DNA of 64,000 nucleotides from Marasmius tenuissimus (taxonomy: Eukaryota > Basidiomycota > Agaricomycetes > Agaricales > Marasmiaceae). Of this stretch, positions 10,272 through 20,462 are shown piece by piece (the stretch's first letter is position 1; every line of letters starts with the position of its first letter). The DNA lies in assembly GCA_029532415.1 (NCBI GenBank), contig JAQOTA010000027.1, forward strand, positions 496,001-560,000, in the 5' to 3' direction. Made by a program: the position numbers and the translations under genes. The notes beneath the pieces are model-generated. The model was given only the letters and a program-made list of their open reading frames with translations, made no database searches and was not told the DNA's origin.

Positions 10272-13200
10272 CTAGTGAAATGTTAATCCTAAAGATTGCC
10301 TGAACAATTCGAACTTTGTTCTGCCAAGATTCTTCGTAAGAAGATCAGCAGGTTGTTTAGCAGTTTCAACGAAATAGATTTGAGTCTTTCTGTGTTCCAC
10401 TGCTTCCCTAATAAAATGATATCGATTGTCGATGTGTTTTGTTCTTTTATCAGTAGCTTCATTACTGCTGAGAAAGATAGCGCCTTGGTTGTCGCTAACA
10501 CATGGAACTGATCGAATAGGGAAGTTCAATTCGTTCATTAACGACTTCATCCAGCAAGCCTGACGTGTACAGTCAGATAGAGCCATATACTCTGCTTCCG
10601 TGGATGATAATGCAACCGTTTTCTGTTTCTGAGAGACCCAGCAAACTGGCGCATTGGCAAGCTTTACGATGTATCCAGTCTGTGATCGACGATCATCTTT
10701 ATCAGTTGCCCAATCAGAGTCAGCAAAGGCAAGTAGTCCTTGGTTGGATCTACCATCGTAAATGAGTTCATACTTTGCAGTGTGAACAAGGTATTTCACG
10801 ATGTAAAGTGCCTTCTGGAGGTGTTCCTGATTAGGATTAGCTCCATACTGTGACATCTTGATTACAGCAAAGGATATGTCTGGTCTCGTTCCGAGAGCCA
10901 AGTAAAGTAATGATCCGATAACTGATTGGAATCTATGCCTAATCTCGGGATTAATCTCCCCCTGGTTTTGGGTTGGGTTATAGCCTTCTGGCAAAGGCGT
11001 ATATGCCGTCTTGGCGTTCAGAACTCCGAATTTACGAATTATCTTTTCAAGATAGTCTCGCTGATCAAGGATCAGTCTGCGATTCTTCCGATCTCGAGTA
11101 ATTCGCATTTGCAGAAATTCTGTTGGCTCGCCTAGATCTCGGCATTCCCAGATTTTCATGAATTCGCTTTTTAGTCTGTTGACAAGGTTGCGATCAGGAC
11201 CCATAAATAAAGCATCGTCGACATAGACGACGGCAATGACCATATTGCCATTCTTGTTGAAGACATATACGCCAGCATCGGATAAGCATCGTTTGAATCC
11301 CAGACGTTTCATGGATTCAGTACATTGACGCCACCAGGCACGAGAAGCCTGTTTTAATCCGTACAATGCTTTGCGTAACCTCCAAACCTTGCTGGAGTCC
11401 GTAACGAAGCCTTCAGGTTGTTCCATGTAGATCTCCTCATCTAAGGCACCATATAGAAATGCTGTTTTAACGTCTAGCGCAGAGATCTCCCAATCTTCAA
11501 GCGCTGCTAGTGCCAATAGAAGTCGTACGGTTTCAAATCGTACTACAGGAGAGAACAACTCGTTATAGTCTATCCCTTGTTTCTGCAAAAATCCTTTCGC
11601 AACAAGTCTTGCCTTTTTACGGCCATCAGACTTAATGTCAAATACCCAGCGGGATTTCACCGCTTTTCGGCCTTTGGGTAGTGTGACCACATCAAAGACG
11701 TTTCTATCTTTGAGTGATTGTAATTCCAGTCTGCATGCTGCTTCCCAAGATGGTCGTTCATCTTTAGGACGCTTCTGGACTTGTCTATATGTCCATTCAC
11801 GAACGTTATCATAACTACTGGCTTGAAGACCATATAGTTGATGACCGTTATTCAGCAAGTAAACCAAGTAATTTTCTCCCCCTTGCTGAGCAAGATCGCT
11901 CATATCGTCATCTGTGTCCATAGGAGCGGCTGGATCAGGAACCCTATTTGGTATTGTTTCAGGTTCATTTGTCGGATTAATTTGACTTTGCCAGCGTGCT
12001 TGAGAATCGATATCGCGTTCGATCTCAACAGGATGTCGATTTCCGTAAACATTAAACGGACGGTTAGGAGTTACTCTATTTCTTGGAGGGTTTCTTCTGG
12101 CAGCTGCTGGTGGAGGAGCTCGTAAGTTCTCCCACTCATCATAGTCAGCTTGGCGAAATTCAAATGGATTTGTATTTCCAGAAGGACCAGCAGACCGTGG
12201 ATCCGGACCATACTGATTAGGATTGTGATCGGAGCCTTTCGGTGATCCGAATCCATCAGTATTTGGATGATTGCCGTTGTGCACATCATCGCTTTTATCA
12301 TCCGGGATAGGATCCAAGGGAGGATCTCCCCCAGGCTGATGATCGTCATCATCTGATCCTGGTGGAGGTGGAGGATTGAAGAAATCATCATCATTGTGAT
12401 GATCTTCGTGGCCATCATATGGGTACGTTGGAAAGGGTATAGACCGGACAGGTTTGTCGGTTTTATCAAACTCTATGGATCCGGGCACTTCTTTCTGACA
12501 TTTAGGAAACCAGTTTTCATCGAAAACTGCTTGTGGAGTAATGTATACAGAATTGTTGGTTGTTCGAAAGAATCGATAAGCTTTTGATCCGCTCTCGTAA
12601 CCAATGAAAATCATTGCTTCAGAGTGTGGAGCAAGTTTATTTTTACGTTTCGGTATGTATGCATATGCGCCACATCCGAACGTCCTGAAGTATGAAACAT
12701 CAGGCTTTTTATTTTCAAACAATTCAACTGGAGTTCTGTATTTCCTCGAACGAATAGGAGTTCTATTGTAGATATGGACAGCTGTGAGGATTGCAAATTC
12801 CCACCAGTTTTCAGGCGCACAAGCCTGAAAGCGCATAGCTTCAGATTTTTCTCGTAGTGTACGATTAAATCTTTCTGCTCGTCCATTCTGTTCATGCACG
12901 TTGGGAGAACCTCTTTGTGGAAATATTCCTAGAGAGTTATACCAGTCCCATTGTTCATTTGAAAAGAATTCTCCCCCTCGATCGAAATGCACACTTTTGA
13001 CCTTTTTATTAGTCTGACGCTCTACAAGAGCTAGCCAATTGCGCAATTTCTGATCTGTATCGCTCTTTTTACGAATTGGATATACCCATCCGTATGATGT
13101 TGCATCATCGAATAAGGTTAAAGCATATTCGTTTTGATAGTAAGAGCGAGTTGGATATTCTATCAAATCACCGTGCACGAGCTCAAGAGGCTCCTTAGCT

Positions 13201-16200
13201 TGTTTTGAGGATAAAGGGTACGATTTGGCAACCATTTTGCCTTTGGCGCAGCCTCGGCATGGTTTCGTTTCTCCCTTCGAAGTAACCAACTTCGTTGGAA
13301 GCCCTTTAACATTATCCATTAATTTTCCTAAGACTCTGGGATCACAGTGTCCCATACGTCTGTGCCATAATTCAGAAGTATTGAAAGATACAACAGATGT
13401 GAAGGAAGTTTCTCCCACAAGAACCTTCGCGTTCATCCATCGTAAAGGATCATCTTTATGGCTTGGGTAAAAGCTCATTAAAAGAGAACCATCTTTCTTG
13501 CTCCGGATCGAAGTCTCTGGAGAGTCCAGTATAGTATAGTAACCTATACTCCGGAACTTCCCACTAGAGATTAAACGATGTGGGCTGTCGGGATTATACA
13601 TCACTGGGTATAACTTTGTGACTTGCGTCACTCCTGCGCTATTGGTGTGTCGGATGAGGACAGTACCATAGCCTACTATTTGCACATTTGCTTTATCACC
13701 CGCTGATGTAGTAAGACCTATTGGCATTTCCAAAGTCTGATAGTCTGAGAAATCCGTTTTATACGGAGTCATATGTGCTGATGCCCCACTATCAAGTAGC
13801 CAGGCATTTTGCGTATTTCTCACTTCACAATCACTCGAAAATGCAGCAGAAAACGACTTATATTTCGTCGTTGCATATACAGAAGTAGTACTACATTTCC
13901 TTGGTACTGAGTTCCTTAGGATATGATAGTTCTGCATCGAGGATTTAGTGAAAGTTTGACTATTAGAACTTTGAAAAACTTGCCAATCTCCACGATCGTT
14001 GCTTTCAGCCCAATCGTTATCAACTCCTTCAAGGCCATCTCCGTAGTCACCATCATCAAAGTACCGTTCATGCCATTGAAGCGGTTCTTGACTCTGACTT
14101 TGGAATCCTTGACGAACGAGAAGCTCTCGTCCTGTTCTGAGTTCTTGTTGATAACGCTGATTAGCTGCTTCTTCAACTTCTATCCAAGCTTCCAATTGGC
14201 GTCTATAGTTCTGCCATTGAACGAATCTCGTGGCTTGATATGGCTGATTGTTATTGACAACTAAAGTAATATTGCCAATACTTGTGCCATCAGCAACGTG
14301 TAAAGGCGGTCCATTGGTCCTTAGTCCAATTACTGCAGGTCCGTAATTCTCGAATTGAGAATTTCGGGGATCACTTGGAGATGTAACCCAGGGGTCGACC
14401 TCAGGTTGTTCATCTACCGGACTAAGTCTTTCCGGTTGATCTGGTGGAGCAGTAGTTGGGCGAGAAGGAACTTCAATGTAATCCTCTTCTAAGGATTGTA
14501 TGCCATAAAAAGATTCGGGAGAGCTTGGAGGTGTGTGGACAATTTGGTCCTGCCATTGTCGTACTCTAGGTGGTGTAGTTGCGGGACGATTTATGTATTC
14601 ATGGGTAGTAGGGATTGGAGATTTGGAACGATTAAGTGACTCGGCTAATTCCATGAAATCTCCAGGGTATGTTCTTGGTCGTTCATTGAAGCGACTACCC
14701 TCAAGTTCTCTTCGAGGAATATCAGCCTGAGTCATGGGAACAGACATTCTAATGTTGTTCATCCATTTATACAAGTGCGTATGCCAGTTATGAACATCTG
14801 GAAGACTAAGGTGAGGGATGAAGCGAACCCAGCGCCTATTAAACCCTGGTTGTCTCCATTGAGATGTTCTAAATTGACTCGCTCTTATATCTGTCGTTCC
14901 GAATAACCATTTTCCTTCGAGACCAAGCTTGACTAACGAATGCCAGAAGATAGGATTCATCACTTGTACAGGAAGTGTGAAGTTCTTCTTATTGACTCGG
15001 AAAGCTTCATCCACCGAAGTTGAACGAGGGTTTTTTACTCGTTGAACAAAATCTTCAACGGTGCTGATCCAATTTTTGTTATTGATTTCAGCTATAACCG
15101 TCGATAGGTGTTGAAGGTTCCAGGTTTGGTATTCATAATGAAGCGTGAACTTGGTATCTTCTACTGTTTCCACATGTAATATCCTTTGTTGTATGCGCAA
15201 TTCATGAAGAGCTTGACGAGGTGTCATGTTATGCACTGCATCTCTTCTGATAGCATACATAACAACATATTCTCTGGTCCTGATCAGAATCCAGATCCAA
15301 AGATTGTGGTCTGGTATATTGCGTATTGATTTATTACGCATTCTGATCATGGATTCTTTTAGTGCCATGTCGTTAGTTGTCTGATCTCCAAAGTCTCGGA
15401 ATTCTTCGACAACAGGAATTGGGAGTCTAATCCCATTTATTATATGTGGTCTATTATTCCTAAGGTTAACTCGTCGCATCATGTTGTCATGTTGTTCTTT
15501 GTATTCTTGTAAGAATCGCCATTCAACTTTTCTATTGATGAGAGGTGGCTCTTTAATGTCATCTCCATCTTGAGAATAGTTTTCTGGTCTGAACAAATGA
15601 ACAAGATCGGCGTGGTTCCTAGGAAACATAGAATTTGCCCATGGTCCATAATCGTCAGGAGGTGTAGGAACAGTTACACGTATGTCTTGTTGTGTGGGTG
15701 ATGCTACTTCGAGATTCTCACCTTGGTCAACTTCGTCCGCAGGCGAAGTATGATTAGGTGTCGCCTCTCGTCGTGGCATTGTGAAGATAATTTCTTCATT
15801 ACTATGCGCGCCATAAGAGTATGCAGAACATGTATGACTATCATCTGATGAACGATCAGATGAAGAGTCACTATCAGGTTCCGTCGGAGTATCAGAGATG
15901 TACACCAAAGATGGTATTTCATCTCCATCGCTGTCTATGTTTGAATTGGAAATAGTAGCCGAAGCGATGGCTTCTTCTACTTGTCGAACCTGTTCATCTA
16001 GTTGAACAGTTCGTCTATTGTTCCATTCTTGTACAGAGATATGCCGTACAGGACGACCTTCTCTGTCAGCAGCGATTCTCTCTTCTAGGCGTGTTTGTTG
16101 AAGATCATACGTGTTTTGGAACGGATTTGGTGCAGATGTGCTACCAGTGGGGTAGTGGTAGGACATATGAACGTTTACTGGCCCAGCCATTTCACGTTCA

Positions 16201-17360
16201 AAAACTGAGCTAATTTGCTCGTTTACTGCATTAATTCGTTTCTGGTATTCAGAAGGTTTCTCAGAAGGTTCAAGTACCGCAGTGTGCGATTGTTGCCCCC
16301 CTTTTTGAGTATCCTTCTTCTTTCCTTTGCCTTTTCCTTTGCCTTTTCCTCCTTTCTTCTTTCCTTTCTTGGAAGAAGATCCACCTTGGTTCTGATTGTT
16401 CTGGTTCTGGTTATTGTTTTTATTATTATTCTTCTTTTGATTTGCAGAAGTACCAGAACGAGACTGATCAGACCATTTAGGAGGAGAGTTAAATCTATTA
16501 ACACCAGAAATTTTGGCGTTATGGGCGGTATAGGCAGCAGGACCAGAATGAATCCCATTCCTCCTATTCCATTCATTCGTAATTGCAGCAATCAAATCGG
16601 TAGGTTTAAGTTCTTCCTTCTTCATACGGGATACTTGCTGCTTGAAAAGCTGCCAGCGCTTTTCATTAAGCTTAGCTGTGATCATAAGGCACAGCAAATC
16701 GTCCGAAATTTCTACTCCATGATCCTTAAGTTGGTCCCGAACAGTCAACATGTAACTGATTCCTGGAACTGGATTAAGGTGTTCAGGAAGTTGGACGTTA
16801 TGCAAGTCCGTATATAGATTCATCATCTTTGAAGAAGATTGAACTCCAAACGTAGATTTGAGTTTAGATAAGGTTGAAATTACCGAAGTTTTATCAACAT
16901 GCGCGTCGTGAGCACGACGAGTTCGCATTTCGATAATACCAATTACTTTGTTACGCCTAGAAGTCCACTCTATTAGAGCGGTAGCTTCCCCTGAAGTAGC
17001 AGGAGAGGATGTTTCAGGCATTTCTTCATCCAAGGCTTGAGGTATGCCTTGGGTAAAGAGGTAACCTTCAAGTAATCGGTACCAATCTTTGAAATTCGAA
17101 CCATCATCTAGCAAAACTGGAATGATACTGATTCCTCCTGACCCAGCAGGAAAGTTGCTGTCCGCAACCTGAGAGTACAATGGTTCCGTATTGTAGTTAT
17201 AAACTTCTACAGAATTTTCTACTTCCGTTCCTAGAGTGTATCCCGGCGTATTGCGAACAAATGTCGTTGGGGGATTACCACTTGGGGAATGAGAAGCAGA
17301 CCTTGATCCTGATTGAGACATATTGAGGTCTGCCAAAAGTCCCGTGAGCATACTCTTCAA
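10272..17360 (-). CDS. gag-pol: Copia B1 Gag-Pol polyprotein (2,362 aa, intact frame)
   Basis: A single uninterrupted frame encodes the whole polyprotein. Residues about 85-300 are a Copia Gag region (DDGSNFKDWYRLLEGYLF). About 335-360 is a Lys/Gly-rich basic stretch; no CCHC zinc knuckle is visible. Roughly residues 360-1160 match no Copia domain I know. Protease follows (WLLDSGASAHM, Asp near 1189), then the pre-integrase HHCC finger (WHRRMGH...CRGCAKGK), integrase core (HGDLIEYP, FDDATSYGW, HFDRGGEF, EQNGRAERFNRT), reverse transcriptase (KARLVAKGFLQ, VVYVDDALFMG near residue 2050) and RNase H (FADSDWATD, VALSSTEAEYMALSD, VSDNQGA). All catalytic motifs are present, so it may encode a working element. 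Typical Copia polyproteins are about 1,300-1,500 residues. The first ATG is chosen; a second Met (MSQS) lies 13 codons in. Confidence 0.95.
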   Translation of the reverse strand: MKSMLTGLLADLNMSQSGSRSASHSPSGNPPTTFVRNTPGYTLGTEVENSVEVYNYNTEPLYSQVADSNFPAGSGGISIIPVLLDDGSNFKDWYRLLEGYLFTQGIPQALDEEMPETSSPATSGEATALIEWTSRRNKVIGIIEMRTRRAHDAHVDKTSVISTLSKLKSTFGVQSSSKMMNLYTDLHNVQLPEHLNPVPGISYMLTVRDQLKDHGVEISDDLLCLMITAKLNEKRWQLFKQQVSRMKKEELKPTDLIAAITNEWNRRNGIHSGPAAYTAHNAKISGVNRFNSPPKWSDQSRSGTSANQKKNNNKNNNQNQNNQNQGGSSSKKGKKKGGKGKGKGKGKKKDTQKGGQQSHTAVLEPSEKPSEYQKRINAVNEQISSVFEREMAGPVNVHMSYHYPTGSTSAPNPFQNTYDLQQTRLEERIAADREGRPVRHISVQEWNNRRTVQLDEQVRQVEEAIASATISNSNIDSDGDEIPSLVYISDTPTEPDSDSSSDRSSDDSHTCSAYSYGAHSNEEIIFTMPRREATPNHTSPADEVDQGENLEVASPTQQDIRVTVPTPPDDYGPWANSMFPRNHADLVHLFRPENYSQDGDDIKEPPLINRKVEWRFLQEYKEQHDNMMRRVNLRNNRPHIINGIRLPIPVVEEFRDFGDQTTNDMALKESMIRMRNKSIRNIPDHNLWIWILIRTREYVVMYAIRRDAVHNMTPRQALHELRIQQRILHVETVEDTKFTLHYEYQTWNLQHLSTVIAEINNKNWISTVEDFVQRVKNPRSTSVDEAFRVNKKNFTLPVQVMNPIFWHSLVKLGLEGKWLFGTTDIRASQFRTSQWRQPGFNRRWVRFIPHLSLPDVHNWHTHLYKWMNNIRMSVPMTQADIPRRELEGSRFNERPRTYPGDFMELAESLNRSKSPIPTTHEYINRPATTPPRVRQWQDQIVHTPPSSPESFYGIQSLEEDYIEVPSRPTTAPPDQPERLSPVDEQPEVDPWVTSPSDPRNSQFENYGPAVIGLRTNGPPLHVADGTSIGNITLVVNNNQPYQATRFVQWQNYRRQLEAWIEVEEAANQRYQQELRTGRELLVRQGFQSQSQEPLQWHERYFDDGDYGDGLEGVDNDWAESNDRGDWQVFQSSNSQTFTKSSMQNYHILRNSVPRKCSTTSVYATTKYKSFSAAFSSDCEVRNTQNAWLLDSGASAHMTPYKTDFSDYQTLEMPIGLTTSAGDKANVQIVGYGTVLIRHTNSAGVTQVTKLYPVMYNPDSPHRLISSGKFRSIGYYTILDSPETSIRSKKDGSLLMSFYPSHKDDPLRWMNAKVLVGETSFTSVVSFNTSELWHRRMGHCDPRVLGKLMDNVKGLPTKLVTSKGETKPCRGCAKGKMVAKSYPLSSKQAKEPLELVHGDLIEYPTRSYYQNEYALTLFDDATSYGWVYPIRKKSDTDQKLRNWLALVERQTNKKVKSVHFDRGGEFFSNEQWDWYNSLGIFPQRGSPNVHEQNGRAERFNRTLREKSEAMRFQACAPENWWEFAILTAVHIYNRTPIRSRKYRTPVELFENKKPDVSYFRTFGCGAYAYIPKRKNKLAPHSEAMIFIGYESGSKAYRFFRTTNNSVYITPQAVFDENWFPKCQKEVPGSIEFDKTDKPVRSIPFPTYPYDGHEDHHNDDDFFNPPPPPGSDDDDHQPGGDPPLDPIPDDKSDDVHNGNHPNTDGFGSPKGSDHNPNQYGPDPRSAGPSGNTNPFEFRQADYDEWENLRAPPPAAARRNPPRNRVTPNRPFNVYGNRHPVEIERDIDSQARWQSQINPTNEPETIPNRVPDPAAPMDTDDDMSDLAQQGGENYLVYLLNNGHQLYGLQASSYDNVREWTYRQVQKRPKDERPSWEAACRLELQSLKDRNVFDVVTLPKGRKAVKSRWVFDIKSDGRKKARLVAKGFLQKQGIDYNELFSPVVRFETVRLLLALAALEDWEISALDVKTAFLYGALDEEIYMEQPEGFVTDSSKVWRLRKALYGLKQASRAWWRQCTESMKRLGFKRCLSDAGVYVFNKNGNMVIAVVYVDDALFMGPDRNLVNRLKSEFMKIWECRDLGEPTEFLQMRITRDRKNRRLILDQRDYLEKIIRKFGVLNAKTAYTPLPEGYNPTQNQGEINPEIRHRFQSVIGSLLYLALGTRPDISFAVIKMSQYGANPNQEHLQKALYIVKYLVHTAKYELIYDGRSNQGLLAFADSDWATDKDDRRSQTGYIVKLANAPVCWVSQKQKTVALSSTEAEYMALSDCTRQACWMKSLMNELNFPIRSVPCVSDNQGAIFLSSNEATDKRTKHIDNRYHFIREAVEHRKTQIYFVETAKQPADLLTKNLGRTKFELFRQSLGLTFH

Positions 17361-18356
17361 ATATAGAAGGGTGGAGCTAAGAGAGTGTCAATCGACAAAG
17401 GCTTCTAAGAAGCACCCATAAATAAATAGGGTTCGATGCACACCGAGAAATGCTCCAAAGGTCTAGGACTTTTAACAGGCTGTATGCGTCAAGCAGATCA
17501 TGGGGTGTACCGCGTGCAGGTAGTGCAGGGGAGTTAATCTGGTTACGAAGCCCTGCCCGATTGCTAGGGTCTTACAACGTTCCCAGTGTGTATCGGTGTC
17601 TGGTGTCCCATCGTGCTATCTGGTCTCAACCCCAGACTAGCAAAAGTATGAGTGATCAGCCCATACTATCCGAATGACCCATAGAAAGTTATTATTAAAC
17701 CTAATCATTCATATGAATTGAGTTCATGCACCCTCTGCCTTAGGCATATCGGTGACCAGAAAGCAATCATAGGTGAGTTAGAGTTTAACAATAGCGTAGA
17801 AGAGAGGGGTCATCGGGAGGGGAGTCCCTGTACATACTAAAGTGGCCATGTGATACCGTAAAACTGTATAGTATCAAAACCTAGTTGTAAGGAGATCAAA
17901 TCTCCCAGCATGTATGTCATGCCCGGTCTTTCGACCGTCAGGAATCATGGCGAGTTGGTTTATAAGCACAACCCCATAGACCCCTAAACGATGCCTCATG
18001 ATGAGGATCATCGCCAACCATTGGTTTTCATCGGCATTAGGCAGTGATAATTTAAGATCAAAGCCCAATCCGGGTTATCAGCAGGGAGACAGAGCCGCTT
18101 ACGCGGATAGGTCTATGCCGAAGAAGATGAAGTTCAGACAGTATGTACATGCGTTCGTGCAACATGCAACAGTACAGGGACATAGTGGATAGGTGTAAAG
18201 GGAACTAACAACCCTTGACCTTGACACCAGACGATGACAAGCCCGACATCGCTAGAGACTTCCATAACCCATGTAGGTTACAGGTCGTCCGCTAGGATGG
18301 TGGCGACACACGGGAGCTAGGCTACTCCGATCATAACATCGACCTGACCACCGCTT
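17361..18356 (-). other. Copia B1 5' leader (about 1 kb)
   Basis: This is untranslated leader between primer site and polyprotein. The element strand contains a 64-codon frame (18068-17874) that is identical in B2 (59881-60075), with several upstream ATGs. No other structure was recognised. Such a long leader with upstream ATGs should lower ordinary scanning, so splicing or reinitiation is possible. Confidence 0.6.
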
Positions 18357-18371
18357 GCGGGGCCCATAACC
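18357..18371 (-). other. Copia B1 primer-binding site (half-tRNA type)
   Basis: On the element strand GGTTATGGGCCCCGC follows the LTR with no gap. It is complementary to the anticodon stem-loop of eukaryotic initiator tRNA-Met (the CAUAACC region), not to a tRNA 3' end. Drosophila copia and some other Copia elements use the 5' half of that tRNA as primer. The same site follows the B2 LTR (59578) and the C2 LTR (24337). Confidence 0.8.
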
Positions 18372-18889
18372 TGATGAGCCAGCATAGTTAAAGTGCACAG
18401 TGGGTATAACGAAGTAAACCTCACATGGGTAATACACAGAGTGTTCTTGTAGTCTTGGGATGCTTGTGAAGAGGTGATAATCGAGTAGATTGTCCTAAGG
18501 CTTAAGGCCTTTCGTCCAGTCTTTTATACATAAGTTTCTGGTACATGTAATGAGTATTACACTAACTGAAACTACTACTAGAAGTAGGTATTCGGCCCTA
18601 AAGGCGTAAAAGACATTAGTACTGTGTAAGTACTTCTACCATGAATGGTAGTATGCTTGGTGAGCATAGTCGTGTTTGCCTCATGTATTGGAGGCTCTAC
18701 TTATGCTATTGGATAGCGACTGTCTATAGTGTCATATATGATGAAACTAGATGTACGTAGTAAGATACGTAGACAGAGACGTAGTACTTGCATGAGGACG
18801 CAAGTGTTCTAGAGGCGTAGCTCTATAAATAGTGTGACGCGTAAACAACACGTCAACAGTGCATCACATGATATCCATCATGTTCAACA
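18372..18889 (-). repeat. 5' LTR of Copia B1
   Basis: 518 bp, pair of 9719-10236, with the same TG...CA borders. On the element strand it holds TATAAAAG (as in B2 at 59421-59428). A plus-strand open frame that starts in this LTR at 18834 is an accident of the nesting and is not a gene start. Confidence 0.95.
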
Positions 18890-18894
18890 CTCTC

Positions 18895-19931
18895 ATGGCT
18901 ACGATGCCATCCTGGTCTGCACTGATCTCTTCACGAAACAGGTCCACACCATTCCCTGCACCACTACCATCACCGCCGAAGGGATAGCAGACCTCTACTA
19001 CCGAGAAATATTCCGACTACATGGACTACCCCTGCGTTTCGTATCCGATCGAGGCCCTCAGTTTAACGCCAAGCTCACCAGAGCGCTACTAAAACGACTA
19101 GGAATCAAGGGTAGCTTCACCTCAGGGTACCACCCCCAGGCCAATGGACAGACAGAAAGAGCAAACCAGGAGGTGGAAAAGTACTTGAGGTTGTATACGA
19201 ACTACCGACAAGACGATTGGTCCGAACATCTTCCACTCGCAGAGTTTGTACTCAACTCCCGCACGCACTCGGCTCACCATTTATCCCCCTTCGAACTCCT
19301 ATATGGGTACCTGCCCCTTTTCAATATCCCAGTGGGACGACGATCTGGGATTCCAGAAGTCGAAAACCGCATCAACATTCTGCGGGAAGTACGCCGGGAT
19401 GCGGGGGCAGCTCTACACTTGACGAAACGACACCAGAAGGAGGGATACGAGCGAGGAAAGAAGAAGGCACACCAGTTCAAGGTTGGGGACTTTGTTTGGC
19501 TGGACGGATCAGACTTCAACCTGAAACTGTCGAGCGAGAAGCTGGGCGATCAGAGCCTGGGCCCCTTTGAGATAGTACAGGAAGTGGGAGGTTTGGACTA
19601 TCGGTTGGATTTGCCAGAAGAGCTGGGGCGACACCACGCCATCTTCCATGTCGACAAACTCTACCCCTACAAAGGCAACCTGATTAACGGTCTACTACCT
19701 GAACCCCTGGGGCCAATCGAGATTGAGGGCGAGGACGAACCGGAGTATGAGGTGGACGAAATTCTTGACAGTCAGTACAGGTGGCACCGGTTGGAGTATA
19801 GAGTCAAGTGGAAGGGAGACCACCGAAGCACATGGGAACCAGCACCGAACCTGAAGAACGCACCACGAAAGGTAAAAGAGTTCCACAAGAAACACCCGGC
19901 GGCAGCAGGACCAGCACCCCGAGACAACTAA
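18895..19931 (+). pseudogene. pol: Gypsy A1 Pol, 3' part: integrase core and chromodomain
   Basis: This is the continuation of Pol beyond Copia B1. It contains the rest of the integrase catalytic core (HGYDAILVCTDLFTK, FVSDRGPQFNAKL, GYHPQANGQTERANQ with the catalytic Glu), the GPY/F-like region (VGDFVWLDGSDFNLK...GPFEIVQEV) and a C-terminal chromodomain (EYEVDEILDSQYRW, VKWKGDHRSTWEP) at about 19740-19890. The chromodomain probably steers insertion to marked chromatin, as shown for other chromoviruses. The frame is open to the TAA at 19929-19931. It can no longer be made as part of Pol because of B1 and the upstream TGA. Confidence 0.93.
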
Positions 19932-19972
19932 GGTGTAGTCATCGAGGACGATGAAGCGTAGAAGGGGGGTAA

Positions 19973-20457
19973 TGTCATGAAGACGCCACTTTTCCCTCCA
20001 CCATTTGCTCACATGATTATCACATGTCCTTTTCCCACGGTCACTTACTATACATCCTTATTTCTCATGATTCCCTTTCTTAACCCACCATCGCGCAGCC
20101 TTAACCCACATCGCGCAGCCATCCCATTATCTCATACTGACTCATTCCTTATTCATCCTTGACTCATACTTACTCATACACGACTCATAGGTAGCCACTC
20201 CGACTCCAGCTCTGACTGTAGGATAGGTATATAAGCTAGCTAGTCTTCACCTGGTCCCTCATCTTGACCTCTTGTCGTTGGGACCAGGTGAGTAGTACAG
20301 TCTCCTTCGCTTTCCTTCTCTACAATAGATCTAACTTGTCGTTGGGACCAGTTTCTGCCTTATCTCTGTCTGAGTCGAGCCCGCTGCTCCTCTCCAAGCC
20401 CGCTACCACCGCTTTCTGCCTCTGCCGTCTCTGCTAGACGCTCAGCACTTCGTGACA
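19973..20457 (+). repeat. 3' LTR of Gypsy A1
   Basis: It is preceded by the purine tract GAAGGGGGG just before 19971. It has the same borders and length as the 5' LTR, and a single C/T difference was seen. Confidence 0.95.
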
Positions 20458-20462
20458 CAGGT

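Larger units (their letters stand above)
9719..18889 (-). mobile_element. Copia element B1, full length (9,171 bp), nested in Gypsy A1
   Basis: This is a complete Ty1/Copia-type element on the minus strand with 518-bp LTRs and a 5-bp target duplication CTCTC (9714-9718 and 18890-18894). Removing the element and one CTCTC rejoins the Gypsy integrase frame exactly (QLPDS then HGYDAILV), matching the uninterrupted A2 copy near 31770. The LTR pair differs at one base that I could see (GATTTCC versus GATATCC), so the insertion is young. At over 9 kb it is long for Copia because of the 2,362-codon polyprotein and a 1-kb leader. A second copy (B2) starts at 59060. Confidence 0.96.
4746..20457 (+). 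mobile_element. Gypsy chromovirus A1, full length, carrying nested Copia B1
   Basis: This is a complete Ty3/Gypsy element with 485-bp LTRs (4746-5230 and 19973-20457) and a 5-bp target duplication CAGGT at 4741-4745 and 20458-20462. Without the nested Copia element and its duplication it is about 6.5 kb. Gag and Pol lie in different frames, and Pol ends with a chromodomain, placing it among chromoviruses. The two LTRs differ at one position that I could see (CACGATT versus CATGATT, a CpG change), so insertion was recent. It sits inside a decayed LINE. Pol is broken by an in-frame TGA at 7867-7869 and by Copia B1. Confidence 0.95.

Noticed and set aside
16215..16817. 200-codon plus-strand frame, Leu/Phe/Ser rich, resembling membrane segments
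   Set aside because: It is antisense to the Lys/Gly and Asn-rich part of the Copia B polyprotein; the same antisense frame appears at B2 (61132-61734).
18834..18894. Apparent gene start in front of the Gypsy integrase piece
   Set aside because: The ATG lies within the Copia B1 LTR. The coding sequence is the rejoined Gypsy Pol, so this start is an artefact of nesting.
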